Assembly (NCBI GenBank): GCA_021199395.1
Contig: JAJQIE010000236.1
Span: forward strand, 1 to 7,475
From: Lachnospiraceae bacterium
GTDB taxonomy: Bacteria; Bacillota; Clostridia; Lachnospirales; Lachnospiraceae
Length of the DNA: 7,475 nucleotides
Direction of reading: 5' to 3'
The notes below the pieces were generated by a model. That model was not told the DNA's origin and did not search any database. It saw only the letters and a list, made by a program, of their open reading frames with translations. Of this stretch, positions 5,867 to 7,475 are shown piece by piece (position 1 is the stretch's first letter; every line of letters starts with the position of its first letter). Position numbers and translations under genes: made by a program.

Positions 5867-5872
5867 CCTCCT
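5867..5872 (-). promoter_or_regulatory. Ribosome binding site deciding the gpsA start
   Basis: AGGAGG on the minus strand ends 9 nt before the ATG at 5857. It supports the shorter, family-consistent start over an upstream in-frame start at 5905. Confidence 0.75.
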
Positions 5873-5923
5873 GTTCCGGATATCCCGGAATATGATAAAC
5901 GACATTGCCTGTTTTGCTTTGCG

Positions 5924-6577
5924 TCATTTTTTCTTTTTGTTTTTATCTAAAATGCCTGCTTTCCTCTCTTCACCCTTACGCAGCCGGTCAATATTTCCCC
6001 GATGCCGGTAAAACGCGAGGAATGTGATTGCGGCGGCAATCACATACATCTCATTCAGATATCGCTGCGTCATTCCAAAAATACCCATCTGGCCAAAGAT
6101 CACAGTCTCGATCAGAAAGCCCGTGCATACAAGCAGTGAGCCGACAGACACATAGCCGGTCAGGAAAAAGCCGAGAGCAAATGTTACAATTGCAATCGCA
6201 CACATCGGCCGATTCAGGGCCATAATCGTGCCGCCCGTAGTCGCAATCCCCTTTCCGCCCCGGAACCCAAGATAAAAAGGAAAATTGTGTCCCAGAACAG
6301 CCCCCGCTCCGGTATAAAGGCAGAGCAGCGGCCAGATATCCGCACAGGCTTTTCCGAATATCAGCCAGGTACAGACCGCGGCAAAGATCGGCTTGAGAGC
6401 ATCGCCCAGAAAGGTGATCACACCCGCGCCTTTTCCCATGGTCCGGAACATATTCGTTGTTCCGGCATTTCCACTTCCATAATTGCGAATATCGATCCCA
6501 TGCATCCGACCATAAAAGTAACTGGTCTCAAACAGTCCAAATACGTATCCTATCGCTAGGCATGCCAGACGTTCCAT
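5924..6577 (-). CDS. plsY: Acyl-phosphate:glycerol-3-phosphate acyltransferase
   Basis: This 217-residue integral membrane enzyme transfers an acyl group from acyl-phosphate (made by PlsX) to glycerol-3-phosphate, giving lysophosphatidic acid. Three family motifs are visible: GSGNAGTTN at residues 34-42, GHNFPFYLGFRGGKG at 96-110 (acyl-phosphate/phosphate region), and RHRGNIDRLRKGEE near 191-204. Hydrophobic segments near 1-20, 52-74, 82-97, 125-150 and 177-190 fit the five-helix PlsY fold. The C-terminus ends in a lysine-rich tail (DKNKKKK), probably cytoplasmic. Its ATG follows the der stop codon with no gap (TAA then ATG at 6580-6575), so it is probably translationally coupled to der. gpsA, which makes its substrate, comes next. 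Length is slightly above the usual 190-210 because of the tail. Confidence 0.97.
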   Translation of the reverse strand: MERLACLAIGYVFGLFETSYFYGRMHGIDIRNYGSGNAGTTNMFRTMGKGAGVITFLGDALKPIFAAVCTWLIFGKACADIWPLLCLYTGAGAVLGHNFPFYLGFRGGKGIATTGGTIMALNRPMCAIAIVTFALGFFLTGYVSVGSLLVCTGFLIETVIFGQMGIFGMTQRYLNEMYVIAAAITFLAFYRHRGNIDRLRKGEERKAGILDKNKKKK

Positions 6578-7475
6578 TTAATTTTCTCTGTCCTTTCGTT
6601 CCCGGATGATAAACTTAATCGAAGTTCCTCTGAAGCCAAAGGCGTCTCGAATGCGGTTTTCCAGATATCTTGTATAGGAAAAGTGCATCAGGTCTTTGTC
6701 ATTTACAAAAATCACAAAGGTAGGCGGCTTAACCTTCACTTGAGTAATATAGAACAGCTTCAGGCGCTTCCCTTTATCTGAAGGCGGCTGCTGCAGCGCT
6801 ACGGCTTCCGCCATAATCTCATTCAGAACACCCGTCTTTACGCGCATCGACTGATTCTGGAGCACCATATCAATCGTCTCAAAGAGCTTAGGCAGACGCT
6901 GGCCGGTCTCCGCCGAGATAAAAATAATCTCCGCGTAAGGCATGAAAGAGAGCACCTGCCGGATCCTGGCCGTGTATTCATTTACCGTTTTATTATCCTT
7001 TTCGATCGCGTCCCATTTGTTGACCGCAATCACGATGCCCTTGCCGCGCTCATGCGCGATCCCTGCAATATGGGCGTCCTGCTCTGTCACGCCTTCCGTA
7101 GCGTCTATCATCATGACAACCACATCCGCGCGCTCTATCGCTGTGACCGTCCGGATGATGCTGTAGCGCTCAATCTGTTCTTTGATCCGGCTCTTTCTCC
7201 GCAGACCGGCCGTGTCAATAAACACATACTCCTGATCCTTCCATTTTACAGTCGCATCGACCGCGTCGCGGGTCGTGCCGGCGATATCCGTGACAATCAG
7301 CCTCTTTTCGCCGAGCAGCTTATTAATCAATGACGATTTGCCAACATTTGGTTTGCCAACAATCGCGATCCGGGGCCGCTCGTCCTCCTGCGTATACACC
7401 TTTTCCGGATCAAACCAGGAAGTCACCTTATCCAGCATATCGCCAAGCCCCTGACGATTTGAAGCGGAAATCGGT
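6578..7475 (-). CDS. der: Ribosome assembly GTPase Der/EngA, 3' part (cut by right edge)
   Basis: The last 298 residues are visible; the reading frame stays open to the window edge, so the Met at 7438 is internal, not the start. The first visible residues, PISASNRQGLGDMLDKV, are the G5/SA-motif end of the first GTPase domain. The second GTPase domain is complete: G1 GKPNVGKSS at visible residues 40-48, the G2 threonines in TTRD, G3 DTAG at 87-90, G4 NKWD at 152-155, and G5 ISAE near 186-189. The KH-like C-terminal domain follows (LFYITQVKVKPPTFVIFVND... SYTRYLENRIRDAFGFRGTSIKF). Der has two tandem G domains and acts in late 50S subunit assembly; full length is about 440 residues, so roughly 140 are missing. 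It directly abuts plsY, an arrangement common in Clostridia. Confidence 0.98.
   Translation of the reverse strand, partial: PISASNRQGLGDMLDKVTSWFDPEKVYTQEDERPRIAIVGKPNVGKSSLINKLLGEKRLIVTDIAGTTRDAVDATVKWKDQEYVFIDTAGLRRKSRIKEQIERYSIIRTVTAIERADVVVMMIDATEGVTEQDAHIAGIAHERGKGIVIAVNKWDAIEKDNKTVNEYTARIRQVLSFMPYAEIIFISAETGQRLPKLFETIDMVLQNQSMRVKTGVLNEIMAEAVALQQPPSDKGKRLKLFYITQVKVKPPTFVIFVNDKDLMHFSYTRYLENRIRDAFGFRGTSIKFIIRERKDREN

Noticed and set aside
7438..7475. Treating the ATG at 7438 as the start of a single-domain GTPase.
   Set aside because: The frame is open upstream to the edge and encodes the G5 motif of the first Der G domain (PISASNRQGLGD), so the Met is internal to a normal two-domain Der.

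Overview
The window looks like a piece of chromosome from an anaerobic, probably acetogenic, member of the Clostridia (Lachnospiraceae/Eubacteriales-like). The evidence is a Firmicutes-style der-plsY-gpsA block, strong AGGAGG-type ribosome binding sites, roughly balanced base composition and a nickel carbon monoxide dehydrogenase (CODH) cluster. This assignment is an inference, because no rRNA or other marker gene is present. Every supported gene lies on the minus strand, so transcription runs from the right edge to the left edge.

Right part (about 4850-7475): a housekeeping block. It holds the 3' part of der (ribosome assembly GTPase, cut by the right edge), plsY (acyl-phosphate:glycerol-3-phosphate acyltransferase) and gpsA (glycerol-3-phosphate dehydrogenase). 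The last two supply glycerol-3-phosphate and acylate it at the start of phospholipid synthesis. A 212-bp gap with an inverted repeat (4760-4796) separates this block from the next.

Left part (1-4637): a CODH and nickel-handling cluster. In transcription order it holds a His/Cys-rich protein (probable nickel buffer or chaperone, with no recognised family name), cooT (small nickel protein), cooC1 (nickel-insertion ATPase), cooS (catalytic subunit, all metal ligands present), a divergent second cooC, and the first 63 codons of a CooS-related gene that runs off the left edge. The likely logic is that the His-rich protein and CooT hold nickel, CooC inserts it by ATP-driven conformational change, and CooS builds the Ni-Fe-S C-cluster that interconverts CO and CO2. 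No acetyl-CoA synthase, corrinoid protein, ferredoxin or hydrogenase gene is visible, so Wood-Ljungdahl versus CO-oxidising use cannot be settled here.

The most unusual item is the gene at the left edge. It has its own ribosome binding site and start codon, but its first residues align without gaps to CooS residues 409-457, in the C-terminal third of the enzyme. It therefore lacks the cluster B/D domain and the middle Rossmann-like domain, and a C-cluster cysteine ligand is replaced by Thr. With the second cooC just upstream it forms a cooC-cooS / cooC-cooS-like tandem, which suggests a degenerate or repurposed CODH domain. Other points are a CooJ-like His-rich protein with the opposite domain order, a Glu in the CODH histidine channel, and a structured 200-bp leader between cooT and cooC1.
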